From [Enterobacter] lignolyticus SCF1 (GTDB taxonomy: Bacteria > Pseudomonadota > Gammaproteobacteria > Enterobacterales > Enterobacteriaceae): a stretch of DNA of 64,000 nt. This document shows, piece after piece, positions 15,668 to 25,404 of the stretch. The notes under the pieces were generated by a model. The model was not told the DNA's origin and searched no databases. It saw only the letters and a list, made by a program, of their open reading frames with translations. The translations under genes were made by a program, and so were the position numbers. The number at the start of each line of letters is the position of its first letter. The stretch's first letter is position 1. The stretch is from the NCBI RefSeq assembly GCF_000164865.1, contig NC_014618.1:1116001-1180000 (forward strand), given 5' to 3'.

Positions 15668-16846
15668 TTATATTTTCACCAGCTTTGCACACATGGGGTC
15701 ATAGATATACTCAATGATGCTACCATCCTTGATACGTTTAACCGCCTCGTCGATGACGAACAACGGAACGAGGAACCATTCCTCGGGCTGAACAGGATGG
15801 CCGAAACGGTCGTGAATGGTGATGTTAAGTCGTGCGGGTGCGAACAGCCTGTGAAAAAGGTTTTCCATCCGCGTGCGGTTGATACCTGCGAGCTTGTATG
15901 AAGCGACCACCTCGACCTTCGCCAATAAATAGGTGGAATCGTGTTCAGCGTTGGCTATGCGCGTCTCTACCTTGCCGCCGGTCACACCAATCTTGTGAAT
16001 GACATCGCGATGCTCGGCCACATAAGGATTTTCAGATAACGAGCGCAACACATAAATGGTGCCACTTTCTAGATCGCTCTCTTCTAGAGAATCGCTGAAC
16101 AAGGGTCCCATGTCTGGATCGGTAATTCGGCGTGCTGTTTCGTCTTTGTACAAAGCACGAACCAGTGATAGTCGAAGAAGATTACTTTCCGTACCATTTG
16201 AGAAAATGACACGCAGCCGAGCATCCTTCTTACCCTGTGGCGAGTCGAACTCTGTTCCTTCCTCAGATACATAAGCTGTTTGACCATCTAGGATGAACCA
16301 ATGACCCACTTCAATAGTTGCATACTGTCCAAATGGTCGAGTCACCCTTAACCCTGAACTCAGATCGCTGCGCACTTGCTCAAATAGCGGCTTAAACGTA
16401 TCAAAGTCCTCACACGGCTTGCGATCCGCGATCCCTTTTGCAGCACGCTTTTCGGTGCTGGTACGAACATGACGTAAGACTGTTATGTCTTCCTCGCTGG
16501 TAACATCCGCCAGTTCGGCAGCCAAATCATCGAGGTCAATAATTGCGTCCGCTAACTCCGCTACGACGCCTTCCCCAGCTAAGAGGCCCTGCTTATCTAT
16601 CGGCGTAAGCAAAGCATGCCAGCTAGTGAGGCGACGTAGACGGTCGAGCCGCACGGCATATAAACGCTCGAAGATATCGCGATCTTCACCATGTTGCGGA
16701 GTACGCCCATGTTGCTTAACGAAGCGTTGAATTTCCTCAAAACTGGCTATGACACGCTCCTCGCTGGCTGAGTATCCTTTTTTCTTCTCAGGTGGTGCAA
16801 ACTCGGCAAGTTCGGCCGCCAAATCGTCTAAATCAGAATTACTCAT
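15668..16846 (-). CDS. GIY-YIG (T5orf172-type) nuclease subunit
   Basis: 392 aa from the ATG at 16846, which follows GGAGGGG and overlaps the helicase stop by 8 bp. The C-terminal ~110 residues (about 263-370) form a T5orf172/MUG113-like GIY-YIG domain: TIYVLRS, VIHKIGVTGGKVETRIANA (KIGxT and conserved Arg), and ENLFHRLF with the metal-binding Glu. The N-terminal part carries the motif DLDDLAAELA twice (about residues 5 and 106), perhaps a docking motif for the partners. Third gene of the methylase-helicase-nuclease operon; predicted cleavage subunit. Confidence 0.82.
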   Translation of the reverse strand: MSNSDLDDLAAELAEFAPPEKKKGYSASEERVIASFEEIQRFVKQHGRTPQHGEDRDIFERLYAVRLDRLRRLTSWHALLTPIDKQGLLAGEGVVAELADAIIDLDDLAAELADVTSEEDITVLRHVRTSTEKRAAKGIADRKPCEDFDTFKPLFEQVRSDLSSGLRVTRPFGQYATIEVGHWFILDGQTAYVSEEGTEFDSPQGKKDARLRVIFSNGTESNLLRLSLVRALYKDETARRITDPDMGPLFSDSLEESDLESGTIYVLRSLSENPYVAEHRDVIHKIGVTGGKVETRIANAEHDSTYLLAKVEVVASYKLAGINRTRMENLFHRLFAPARLNITIHDRFGHPVQPEEWFLVPLFVIDEAVKRIKDGSIIEYIYDPMCAKLVKI

Positions 16847-18884
16847 AACGCCCCTCCGCCCTGAAACGCATAAACGCGGCTGCGCCTTCGGCAAGGTGTT
16901 TTTCCCAGGCATCCGACGAAGTTAACGATGGAAGTCGCTCACGTTCACGCTTGAATTCAGCGGCACGCTTGGCGATCACTTTAGCATCTTCAGGCGTAAT
17001 AGAGGTGCGCTTGGCGGAGATGGCCGCCGCGACCTGCTTCAAACTATCTTCGCTCATCGCCTTAGCAAGGATGGCATAGGCTTCACCGAAGGGGTTGATG
17101 CGGTCGATAAGATCTATGTCTAAATCGCGTACGTCCATCGCAAAGCGACGCACTCCGTCAATAAGAGCAGTATTAAGCGTCCCATCGTTCTCTCCGGTGA
17201 CAAGCTGCTTGGCCTGCTGCGTGAGGTTAAGGGCGGCGATAGCGTGCTGACGGACAGCCTCCTGATCTTCAGCGTCAAGTTCAGGATACTTTTCTTTGAT
17301 GATCTTACCCATACGAACCTGAGTTAATTCTTCGGGAATCAGCTCTTCATCGAACAGACCTCGTTCGAGGGCTGGCTTGTCCTGCACGAAGGCCGCGATC
17401 ACTTCGTTTAAATCTTCCTGACAGATGCGTGCAGCCTCTTTGCTTTTGGGCTCGGTAAGTCCCTTAATCTCAATTTGATACGTCCCTGTCTGCTCATTAA
17501 CACCAATATTACAGCTATCCGGGTCATACCCTCCATCACCATAGTCAAAACCTGTAGTCGGGCCGCTTTCTGGATTCTTGGGCTTGAACTCGAAGCGCGG
17601 AGCCAATACCTGCTCCATCAGCAGGCTTGCCGCAATGGCTTTTAAGGTATCATTGACGGCCTCGGTGACTGCGCCCTCTACAGCGTCCGGCTCGGCGATC
17701 AGGTTAGTAAATCTCGCGTTGGTTTTACCCGGCGCATCACGAGTGGCGCGACCGATGATCTGTACGATCTCAGTTAAGCTGGCACGGTAGCCAACAGTCA
17801 GTGCATGTTCACACCAGATCCAGTCAAAACCTTCCTTCGCCATACCGAGTGCAATAATGATGTCCACATAATTGCGGTCTGTCTTCATATCTACAGCACG
17901 GAGACTTTCCTGAATCTTGCCTTGGCTTGTTGGGTCCACTAAGTCAGCGATACGCAACACTCGGCCATCAAGGCATTTGACTAGTTGAAAACCAGTCATA
18001 GGGTCTGCTCCTTGCCAATCTCCAAGCTCACCAAGAATGTGCTCGACCTCCTTGATCTTATCCTTCGTGCTCTCACGTGAATTGACGTTCGGAATGTGGA
18101 TAATGGTCTTCTGTGCAGGATCGAGAACATTGAGGATGTCATCGACGTAAGAGTCACTGTAGAAGAAGTAACCGATGTCGAGTTGTTTGAGGTACTCGTA
18201 ACCGTTGAGCTGTTCGTAGTAGGTATAGGTGACAGTATCGAACTTGGATTCATCCTGTGGTGCTAAAACGGCTTCCGCATCACCTCGAAAGTAGGATCCT
18301 GTCATGGCGACGATGTGTGTCTTGTCCCGCTCGATGAACTGTCCCAGATGCTGACCGAGCTTGTTATCCGGGTTGGCTGAAACATGGTGGAATTCATCAA
18401 CAGCAATCAGGCGGTTGTCAAACGCTTCAACGCCATAAGTATCGACCGCGAAGCGAAAGGTTGCATGTGTGCAAACCAGTACCTTGTCGCTACTTTCAAG
18501 AAAAGCACCGAGAGATTTCACCTTACCGCCGTTGTCGTTACCCGGTGCGTTACACAAGTTCCATTTAGGTTCGACCTGCCAATCAGCCCAGAAGCCATAG
18601 TGCGACAGCAGTTCATTGTTGAAGCTAGAGCCGATGGATTTCTCTGGCACGACGATGATTGCCTGCTTGATCCCTTGGTTTTCGAGTTTATCGAGCGCGA
18701 TGAACATCAGCGCTCGACTCTTACCGGAAGCAGGCGGCGACTTGATGAGGAGGTATTGTTCTCCGCGTTTCTCATAGGCCCGCTCTTGCATAGGCCGCAT
18801 CCCAAGCACATTAGCCTTGGTAGATGCACCATGCCGGGCATATTTAACGGAAACAGACGGTACAGGTTTTTTCTTGCCGCTCAT
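16839..18884 (-). CDS. DEAD/DEAH-box (SF2) helicase subunit
   Basis: 681 aa. Walker A SPPASGKS (49-56), Walker B VDEFHH (162-167), motif III-like AMTGSYFRGD, and motif VI QIIGRATRD (~380) place it in superfamily 2, like the translocase of type I/III restriction systems. The C-terminal ~250 residues are helical and probably contact partners. It overlaps the methylase by 1 bp and the GIY-YIG gene by 8 bp, so all three are co-translated. Predicted DNA translocation between recognition by the methylase and cleavage by the GIY-YIG subunit. Confidence 0.86.
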   Translation of the reverse strand: MSGKKKPVPSVSVKYARHGASTKANVLGMRPMQERAYEKRGEQYLLIKSPPASGKSRALMFIALDKLENQGIKQAIIVVPEKSIGSSFNNELLSHYGFWADWQVEPKWNLCNAPGNDNGGKVKSLGAFLESSDKVLVCTHATFRFAVDTYGVEAFDNRLIAVDEFHHVSANPDNKLGQHLGQFIERDKTHIVAMTGSYFRGDAEAVLAPQDESKFDTVTYTYYEQLNGYEYLKQLDIGYFFYSDSYVDDILNVLDPAQKTIIHIPNVNSRESTKDKIKEVEHILGELGDWQGADPMTGFQLVKCLDGRVLRIADLVDPTSQGKIQESLRAVDMKTDRNYVDIIIALGMAKEGFDWIWCEHALTVGYRASLTEIVQIIGRATRDAPGKTNARFTNLIAEPDAVEGAVTEAVNDTLKAIAASLLMEQVLAPRFEFKPKNPESGPTTGFDYGDGGYDPDSCNIGVNEQTGTYQIEIKGLTEPKSKEAARICQEDLNEVIAAFVQDKPALERGLFDEELIPEELTQVRMGKIIKEKYPELDAEDQEAVRQHAIAALNLTQQAKQLVTGENDGTLNTALIDGVRRFAMDVRDLDIDLIDRINPFGEAYAILAKAMSEDSLKQVAAAISAKRTSITPEDAKVIAKRAAEFKRERERLPSLTSSDAWEKHLAEGAAAFMRFRAEGRYE

Positions 18885-21649
18885 TAGTTAGCTCCCATCA
18901 TGCGCTTTTTGCTCTTTGCAGATGCAGTCGAAGAGGTCATTTTGGTATAGAGGTCAAACAGCTTTTCCAGCCGCTCAGTATTATTCTTGAAACGCCGGCC
19001 GATGTAGATGCGTTCCAGCACTTCGTCATTACGTTCGTGCGCCATACGCAGGTCAGGAGGCATCTTCTCCTGGTCGTAGAGATCTGCAATAGTCGCGGGA
19101 AAGTGATGTTCCCGCGCCAAAAGGATATCCTCTGCACAACGGGTTAGATCAGCCTTATTCTTTTCTGTCAACTCCGGTACGGGAAATGTATTATAGCCAA
19201 GCACATTGGAATAACTTATTCGTTCTTCTAGTTTTCCACATACTGCTTCTACCCAAACCCGATGAAGTTTGGACGAACAAAGAGCAAATACGTAAAGGTC
19301 TGGCTCATATACAGCAAATAATTTATTGGTAGCAATGCTTTCTTCATCAAGAATGCCACAGGGAATATATTCCCTTTTCTCTGACGATACTTCTGGAACA
19401 ACCATGGCACGTTTTCCATAATCCTGAATTTGAATAAAGCGGTGTGCATCATTTGCTCGTTTGCGAGTAGATTGTGCTGGGCTTTGAAGGCGAGCTTGGG
19501 TGACCCCCCCCAAACGGCGAGATATTTCGGTTATGCTCCTGGCATCTTTCAGTTCGTAATCTTCAATCCAGATGCAGTATCTGTCCACTCCGTCAATGAG
19601 TTCCTTAGAGCCATATAATTTTCGAAGGTAAATTTCCGCCTCTGGATTTCTTCGAAGTAGATCACGCTTCTCCCAAGGTGCGAGGATTAAGTTACCTCCA
19701 TCAGTAGGTTGATTTCCTTTTAGCATCTTGGGTAGAGACGAAATGGACTCACTATGTCTAGGGATAAAGACATCCGCAAACTCCAAGAGGTAAGGATTAA
19801 TTCGAGTCACCTCTTTCCGGATATTATCAAAGTAAATAAATTTACTGCCAGGCTTTATTGCGCGAATGCCCACAATTACGCACGTAACCCCTGCTTTATT
19901 CTTCGCTAAGTTACTCCACTTAAAAGATGTATGTGCGAAGTATATTTCCATGTTCTTATTAAGAAGCGTCGGCCACAGTAAGTTGACTTGCTCACCTTGA
20001 CAGATTGAATTAGTCGTTACAAAAGCTGCCGCGCCATTGACGTCCTTACAAAACTTCGACGCAAGCCAGAACCAGCCCGAAATATAGTCGAGATTTTTGT
20101 ATTTTATATTACTAGCCTCAAAAAGTTTCTGGATATCGCTTTTTTGAGCCGCCGACTGCTTTGAACTACCTACATAAGGAGGATTTCCGCAAATATATGT
20201 TTCGCCGCCTTCGTTCTCGAAGTCGATCTCGGCTTGATTGAGCGGTGACTGAAGAAGGTTATCCGAAACCAGCTTCACACCTGAACCACCTACATCCATC
20301 AAACTTAACCAATCGAGTCGAAGAGCATTATCGCACGTAATCCAATTATCGTATCTAAGAGGCAGGAACTCAGCTAAAGCCAACCTCTGCCCACGATAAA
20401 GCACATCGCACTGATATTCGGCAATGACTAGTGCGAGGCGAGCAATCTCTGCCGGGAAATCACGCAGCTCTATGCCCCGAAAGTTGGTGATTGGTATCTC
20501 CGACTTTCGATCCGGCTCGTCGCGACGCCGATTGATTTCCGCTTCGATAGCACGCATTTCTTTGTAGGCAATGACTAAGAAATTGCCCGAACCGCAGGCT
20601 GGATCGAAAATCCTTATTCTAGCAATACGCTTTCGTAAGTTAAGTAAGGCCCTCGCATTGTCGTCAGCCTCTTCCAGCTTCGTACGTAAATCATCAAGAA
20701 AAAGAGGATTAAGCACTTTCAAAATATTGGGAACGCTGGTGTAATGCATTCCCAGCTCACCTCGCTCTTCGTCTTCCGCAATTGCCTGAATCATCGAACC
20801 AAAGATGTCCGGATTAATCTTGGTCCAGTCAAGGCTACCCACATGTAGGAGGTAGGAGCGCGCAATCTTACTAAACCGTGGCACATCATCGTTTCCCGAG
20901 AACAAGCGTCCGTTAACATAAGGAAACTCGTCAGCCCAGCGCGGAATTCCTGCGGCCGCTCTCTCTTTACGGTTGGTATTCATGGTACGGAACAGGATGG
21001 CAATGACTTCGTGAGTATTCGACGAATCTCTCAAGCTCATTTGCTCAATAGTTTCAGTGAAGCGGCCCTTACCGACGAAAATGTCAGTATCTTCAGCAAA
21101 AAAACAGAAGATAAGCCGCGCCATAAACTTATTCATGTCGTGGCTACGCTCAGCTGTACCCCAGATGGGATTTTCTTTCAATAACTCGACATATAATCGG
21201 TTCAGACGGCTAGTTGCACGTATGTCAAAGGCATTCTCGCTAATCTGACGGACGGTGCTAATACCCGCCAGGGGTAGGAAGAAGCCGAAGTGATCAGGAA
21301 AATCTTTGAAGGCACAGGCCACAGTCTCGCCGCTTGTCAGGTCTTCAGCTTCTAAGTAAAAACCGTCAGTAGCAAGGACGAATTTTGCTTTGGCCTTGGC
21401 TGTTACCGGACTAGCTTTGAGAGCTGCTAGCGCCTGCGTTACCTTACCTGTTTCGCAGGTTAGGAGATGAATGTTGTTTGTCTGAAGTACTCCACCGAGG
21501 TCAGACTTGTTCGAAGTTCCCGCTCTTAGGCGCTTAATGGTCGTCGACTTATTGCCAAAAGCTTCAAGAAATTGGTACGGAAACTCAATAAAATCAAAAG
21601 GCTGCTCAGCAAGGTCAGTAATGGCTTGTTCAATTTCTATGGCGTTCAT
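18884..21649 (-). CDS. MmeI-like class I DNA N6-adenine methyltransferase
   Basis: 921 aa from the ATG at 21649 (MNAIEIEQ), which has GGAGAAG upstream; an in-frame ATG at 21667 is possible. Domain order follows MmeI/type IIL proteins: a short N-terminal domain, a helical spacer (FCFFAEDTDIF...FPYVNGRLF...GMHYTSVPNILKVLNPLFLDDL), the SAM-binding FDPACGSGNFLVIAYKE (~residue 350), the catalytic NPPYVG (~490), then a target-recognition and C-terminal region. The PD-ExK nuclease usual at the N-terminus of MmeI relatives is not visible. This fits with the nuclease being supplied by the GIY-YIG gene. Confidence 0.85.
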   Translation of the reverse strand: MNAIEIEQAITDLAEQPFDFIEFPYQFLEAFGNKSTTIKRLRAGTSNKSDLGGVLQTNNIHLLTCETGKVTQALAALKASPVTAKAKAKFVLATDGFYLEAEDLTSGETVACAFKDFPDHFGFFLPLAGISTVRQISENAFDIRATSRLNRLYVELLKENPIWGTAERSHDMNKFMARLIFCFFAEDTDIFVGKGRFTETIEQMSLRDSSNTHEVIAILFRTMNTNRKERAAAGIPRWADEFPYVNGRLFSGNDDVPRFSKIARSYLLHVGSLDWTKINPDIFGSMIQAIAEDEERGELGMHYTSVPNILKVLNPLFLDDLRTKLEEADDNARALLNLRKRIARIRIFDPACGSGNFLVIAYKEMRAIEAEINRRRDEPDRKSEIPITNFRGIELRDFPAEIARLALVIAEYQCDVLYRGQRLALAEFLPLRYDNWITCDNALRLDWLSLMDVGGSGVKLVSDNLLQSPLNQAEIDFENEGGETYICGNPPYVGSSKQSAAQKSDIQKLFEASNIKYKNLDYISGWFWLASKFCKDVNGAAAFVTTNSICQGEQVNLLWPTLLNKNMEIYFAHTSFKWSNLAKNKAGVTCVIVGIRAIKPGSKFIYFDNIRKEVTRINPYLLEFADVFIPRHSESISSLPKMLKGNQPTDGGNLILAPWEKRDLLRRNPEAEIYLRKLYGSKELIDGVDRYCIWIEDYELKDARSITEISRRLGGVTQARLQSPAQSTRKRANDAHRFIQIQDYGKRAMVVPEVSSEKREYIPCGILDEESIATNKLFAVYEPDLYVFALCSSKLHRVWVEAVCGKLEERISYSNVLGYNTFPVPELTEKNKADLTRCAEDILLAREHHFPATIADLYDQEKMPPDLRMAHERNDEVLERIYIGRRFKNNTERLEKLFDLYTKMTSSTASAKSKKRMMGAN

Positions 21650-22425
21650 TGACGTACACTTCTCCATAGTGGCATAGCCGCTTGGCTACTCTCATTCTGC
21701 ATTGAACTCATGTCTTGTCCTGCGTTTTCTTGGAAATTTTTGGCAAGAAGTTTAACAGAATTGAATCCGGCTCTGTAGCGGATTCGGCCCTCTACTCAAT
21801 GCTTCGCGAAGCACTGTGACCTGTTTAGAGCGAGTATTGTCGATTAGATAAAACTTCAAAAAAAGTACAAACTGCCATGACATCATAGGAAAGCAAATCT
21901 CATGATATATGAGGTAGTATCTTAGAAGTTACTTCCTCTATTTTTTTTGTGTTCTTAGAATATCTAAAAGTTGTACCAGAATATTTCATTGGTATCGAAT
22001 GTGACTGACTTGCACTCTGGCGAACTAAAGAAACAATGATACAAGTCTTGAACATACAACTCAGGAGCATTCCTTGTTCTAACCACAGTGTGGATATCTA
22101 ACCAAGTTGTCACCATCCATCGGCTGAACTTAGAGCTAGCAGCAGTCAGGCACTGAGCTACAGCACTCACGAACTGAAATAATAAGATATATATTATGGT
22201 GAACCCGTAAGGGGAGGGACCTCACGGGGGAGGGGTTTATAATGGCTATTAATACGCAGTATTAATACCTGATTTCTTTAATATAACGATTGATAGCACA
22301 ACAGGGTCTGACAACTGATTGTCAGACCAGATATTGTTCAATCGAAATTAGTACTTCATCAGCCAGTCCCCCTGTGACCTGCCCCCAGGATTAGATACAA
22401 CCTTCAGTTAGTAATGTCAGTTGGT
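21650..22425. other. Intergenic region upstream of the methylase operon
   Basis: No supported gene. A perfect 10-bp inverted repeat with a 4-nt loop (GGTCTGACAA/TTGTCAGACC) occupies 22305-22328. Bases 22383-22414, read on the minus strand, match 33680-33712 (CTGAAGGTTGTATCTAAT.CTGGGGGC), the end of an IS3-type relic. The methylase operon promoter should lie near 21660-21900. Confidence 0.5.
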
Positions 22426-22525
22426 TGATCCTGACCCCGAATATGCTCCAGTCATAATCAGGAATAACCGGCTTCTGATCCTGACCCCGAATATGCTCCA
22501 GTCATAATCAGGAATAACCGGCTTC
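22426..22525 (+). repeat. Duplicated 50-bp IS3-element end
   Basis: Two exact tandem copies (22426-22475 and 22476-22525) of a 50-bp sequence starting TGATCCTGACCCCGAATATG and ending ATAACCGGCTTC. The second copy is the terminal sequence of the IS3 element. The first is an extra end left outside it. Confidence 0.88.
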
Positions 22526-23378
22526 ATGTTGGCTGCATATTCTGGCAACCGACAGATTTTTCTGCAAATTCGGACGGGGTCATCCATCCCAGCGCAGAAT
22601 GGGGACGCCTCTGATTATAGTGTATGCGCCAGGCCTCGATTTTGCACCGTGCGTCCTCCAGGGACATGAACCAGTTCTCGTTCAGACATTCCTGTCGCAG
22701 CCTGCCGTTGAACGACTCCACCGTGGCATTGTCCGTCGGTGTTCCCGGCCGTGAGAAGTCTATTCGGATCCCTCGTTCATACACCCATTTGTCCAGCATT
22801 TTCCCTGCAAATTCAGAGCCGTTATCGGTTTTCAGTAACTGCGGCAAGGGGCGTTTGAGCGCAATACTGTTCAGCATTTCGGCAACCTCCGTTGAGCGCA
22901 GATTCTGGCCCACGCAGATCCCCAGACTTTCGCGCGTGTAGAGGTCAATGACCGTCAGCAGGCGTAACCGACGCCCGTCAAACAGGGCGTCAGAAACAAA
23001 ATCCATGCCCCAGACATGATTCGGATACAGCCCCTGAGGCTGGGGCTGTCGCCGCTGGGCCGATTTATTCCGACGCGGACGCTTGAGACGCAGGGACAGC
23101 CCCTGCTCGCGGTAGAGCCGGTAAATGCGTTTATGATTATCGCGCCAGCCCTCCCGCCTGAGCATAACGTGAACCCTGCGGTAGCCATAGTGGACCCGGG
23201 TTTCGGTGATCTCCCTGATACGAAGGCGGAGCGCGCTGTCGTCTGCCGCCACAGAACGGTAGCGGAAAGAGCTGCGGCTGATCCGTAGCGCAAAGCAGAC
23301 CTGCCGCTCGCTGGCCCCGTAGCGTGCCTGCAGGTCCCGGACCCATTCGCGCAGGCGTGCCAGCGTCAGTTCTTTTTT
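22524..23378 (-). CDS. IS3-family transposase OrfB (made by -1 frameshift from OrfA)
   Basis: DDE integrase. After the frameshift it reads ELTLARLREWVRDLQ..YGASERQVCFAL, then RVHYGYRRVHVMLRREGW, WGMDFVSDALFDGRRLRLLTVIDLYTRE (first Asp), LLKTDNGSEFAG (second Asp), and TDNATVESFNGRLRQECLNE (Glu). No independent ribosome site is apparent. Expression as the OrfAB fusion is expected through the slippery heptamer A-AAA-AAG at 23372-23378. Catalytic residues are intact. Confidence 0.87.
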   Translation of the reverse strand, partial: KKELTLARLREWVRDLQARYGASERQVCFALRISRSSFRYRSVAADDSALRLRIREITETRVHYGYRRVHVMLRREGWRDNHKRIYRLYREQGLSLRLKRPRRNKSAQRRQPQPQGLYPNHVWGMDFVSDALFDGRRLRLLTVIDLYTRESLGICVGQNLRSTEVAEMLNSIALKRPLPQLLKTDNGSEFAGKMLDKWVYERGIRIDFSRPGTPTDNATVESFNGRLRQECLNENWFMSLEDARCKIEAWRIHYNQRRPHSALGWMTPSEFAEKSVGCQNMQPT

Positions 23379-23632
23379 GCCAGAACATCCTGCAGCATGG
23401 CCTTGTCGAGGCTCAGATCGGCAACCAGCTTCTTCAGCCTGAGGTTCTCTTCCTCAAGCTGGCGCATGTGCTTCAGCTCAGAGGGCGAAATGCCACCGTA
23501 TTTCTTGCGCCACGTATAAAACGTGGCATCGGAAATACCCAGTTTGCGACAGACGTCCGGCACGGACGTCCCCAGTTCAGCCTGTTTCAGGGCAAAAACA
23601 ATCTGCTCTTCGGTGAATCGTGATTTTTTCAT
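23366..23632 (-). CDS. IS3-family transposase OrfA
   Basis: 88 aa from the ATG at 23632 (GGAGGTGGTGCCG upstream). SRFTEEQIVFALKQAELGTSVPDVCRKLGISDATFYTWRKKYGG is the HTH_Tnp_1 domain of the IS407 subgroup, followed by a leucine-zipper helix. Ends LAKKN at the frameshift site. Confidence 0.88.
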   Translation of the reverse strand: MKKSRFTEEQIVFALKQAELGTSVPDVCRKLGISDATFYTWRKKYGGISPSELKHMRQLEEENLRLKKLVADLSLDKAMLQDVLAKKN

Positions 23633-23711
23633 CGGCACCACCTCCGTTCAGGGAGTGTAGATCATGCCGGAATTCTGTTTCTGAATGGCACAGGATTTCG
23701 GGTCAGGGTCA

Positions 23712-23962
23712 TTTTCGTACAAAGCTGCCTGCTATTTCATCCCGCTGTTCACATAGCTAATTTTCCGTTACTGGATGACGCAAAGCTAGTAAATGCAAGG
23801 CAGTATCAGGACGAAAAAATTATCGCGCAAAGCGAGAATATTGATGCTCGTCCTGTGCAGGACTTTATTATTAACATCATGGAAGGAGGCCTAGAGGTCT
23901 TCAACCTGTGCAAGGAGGTTTATAACCGATGGAAACAACAGAGCTCATCGACTCCTTATTGA
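23712..23962 (+). pseudogene. 3' fragment of an unidentified gene cut by the IS3 element
   Basis: From the IS boundary one frame stays open to the TGA at 23960-23962. It encodes about 80 residues that include HIANFPLLDDAKLVNARQYQ, SENIDARPVQDFIINIMEGG and KEVYNRWKQQ, a plausible protein C-terminus. The upstream part is missing. It precedes an immunity-like gene, so it may be the end of another immunity protein or of a toxin. I cannot identify it. Confidence 0.5.
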
Positions 23963-24122
23963 GGTCGGGTACTGCCGATATCAGTTCAAGGCTGGTATCG
24001 CTAATGTTGATGTTTTGGCAATCAAAAGAATGGCCTTCAGCAATAAACCATGACCTGCTCCCCGTTGATTAATAAACCACTATGCTAGTTTGCGAAGACT
24101 ATTACAGCGTTTAGGAGATGCC

Positions 24123-24464
24123 ATGGGTGTTGAATTTCACATAACGAGAGCTAAATTTTGGGCAGATAATGATGATGCGCAGATAACTGCTGATGAATGG
24201 CTTAACTACATTAATAACGATAATGAATTAAGCAAATATATTATAAACGGCGATTACCACGTCTTGTGGTCAGGTCCCTCGTCGTACGAAGACTCATGGC
24301 TTGACTGGAGCGCAGGAAATATTTATACCAAATGGCCAGATACATACCTGTACAGAAAGATGTTGAGGATTGCAAGACACCTCAATGCCCAGGTAATGGA
24401 TGATGATGGTACGATTTACAGGGACGAATCACAGTGGGAGTACGATCCGTCAACTAACACTTAA
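24123..24464 (+). CDS. Immunity-like small acidic protein
   Basis: 113 aa from the ATG at 24123 (AGGAG five bases upstream; a TTG start at 24090 is unlikely). The sequence (MGVEFHITRAKFWADND..ITADEWLNYI...LWSGPSSYEDSWLDWSAGNIYTKWPDTYLYRKML) resembles proteins I have seen beside Rhs/polymorphic toxin tips, where they act as cognate immunity proteins. Acidic and cytosolic. No toxin gene remains next to it, so it would be an orphan that protects against neighbouring strains' effectors. Function is inferred. Confidence 0.55.
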   Translation: MGVEFHITRAKFWADNDDAQITADEWLNYINNDNELSKYIINGDYHVLWSGPSSYEDSWLDWSAGNIYTKWPDTYLYRKMLRIARHLNAQVMDDDGTIYRDESQWEYDPSTNT

Positions 24465-25398
24465 CGTCCGCTGTTGGCACACAAGCGACATCTAGGTCTC
24501 TCCGGCCACGGCATGAAGGGGCGCCAGTTCATACCGCTGCAGGCAGGTCCTCAGCCGCACCGGCCTGGACGGTGCAGTGATTCTGTCCAGTGCTGGCATT
24601 CCGCAAGCTGCAGCTGCGCGGCCAGCCTGAAATCTGCTGGCATACTTTACGCTCGATGCGCCGGTGAACACGGCCCGCAGCTGGCATCTTTACACATAAC
24701 CAGTACTGTAAAAGTCCCGTAATACCGTGTCGCCCGGACATTTTATGTACCGTTTGGCCGCTACCATTCAGTACTTTCACTGTTTTTATTCATTTTTTTC
24801 CCAGGAATCGCAGAAAAAACCCCGCCACGCCTGTCTTATTTCGTCGATATCAGAGCAAAACACCCGAATATCGGCCATCTTGGCCAAACCTCGCACCCGG
24901 CATTTCAGAGTGTGAGGTTTGTAAAATAACTATTATTTATCAATGGCTTGTAGCGTTGTTGCTCTAAGCGTAAATCCATATGGCGGCGAGATACTTGCCC
25001 TGAAACAAAATCCGGTATTCGGATGGATTTGGGGCCATCTGCCCGCCATATAGTTTTATAAGCTGATACATATACATTTCCTCATTATCAGTACTGTAAA
25101 AGTCCCGTAATACCGTGTCGCCCGGTCATTTTCAAACCACCGTTTGGCCGCTACCATTCAGTACTTTTCGTCCTGCTGACAGATGCGCCATCGCAGCTGC
25201 GCGGCCAGTCTGAAATCTGCTGGCATACTCTGCGCCCGGTGCGCCGGTGCGGTCGCAGAACTTCTGGCAGACTGTCCTTTCTTCATTTTCCCGCTACCTG
25301 GACACAAAGCGCTGTACGTCCAGTTCGGGTGCGAATTATGATTAGACAGGCTCCGGCAGTGCTCCCGGCTCTGTCAAAACTGTCACATGCGATGAAGG
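24465..25398. other. Non-coding spacer with long dispersed direct repeats
   Basis: No gene found. Two sequence blocks recur: 24701-24778 with 25089-25168 (CAGTACTGTAAAAGTCCCGT ... CCGTTTGGCCGCTACCATTC ... AGTACTTT), and 24610-24660 with 25193-25245 (CAGCTGCGCGGCCAG ... TGAAATCTGCTGGCATAC). Spacers of this type occur between orphan toxin-tip/immunity genes. Confidence 0.7.
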
Positions 25399-25404
25399 AT
25401 GCGT

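Larger units (their letters stand above)
22476..23711 (-). mobile_element. IS3-family (IS407 subgroup) insertion sequence
   Basis: About 1236 bp with inverted ends TGATCCTGACCCCGAAT (left) and TGACCCTGACCCGAAAT (right, minus strand). It contains orfA and orfB in the overlapping arrangement of IS3 elements. No clear target duplication is visible, and an additional left end lies outside. Confidence 0.85.

Noticed and set aside
21964..22170. 68-aa minus-strand frame upstream of the methylase
   Set aside because: No ribosome site, no recognisable motif, and in a region with IS relics.
22305..22328. Inverted repeat as a terminator
   Set aside because: Perfect 10-bp stem but no T-run on either side; kept only as a note on the intergenic region.
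24529..24780. Small frames in the repeated spacer
   Set aside because: They follow the duplicated blocks and change frame between the two copies, so the repeat is not under coding constraint.
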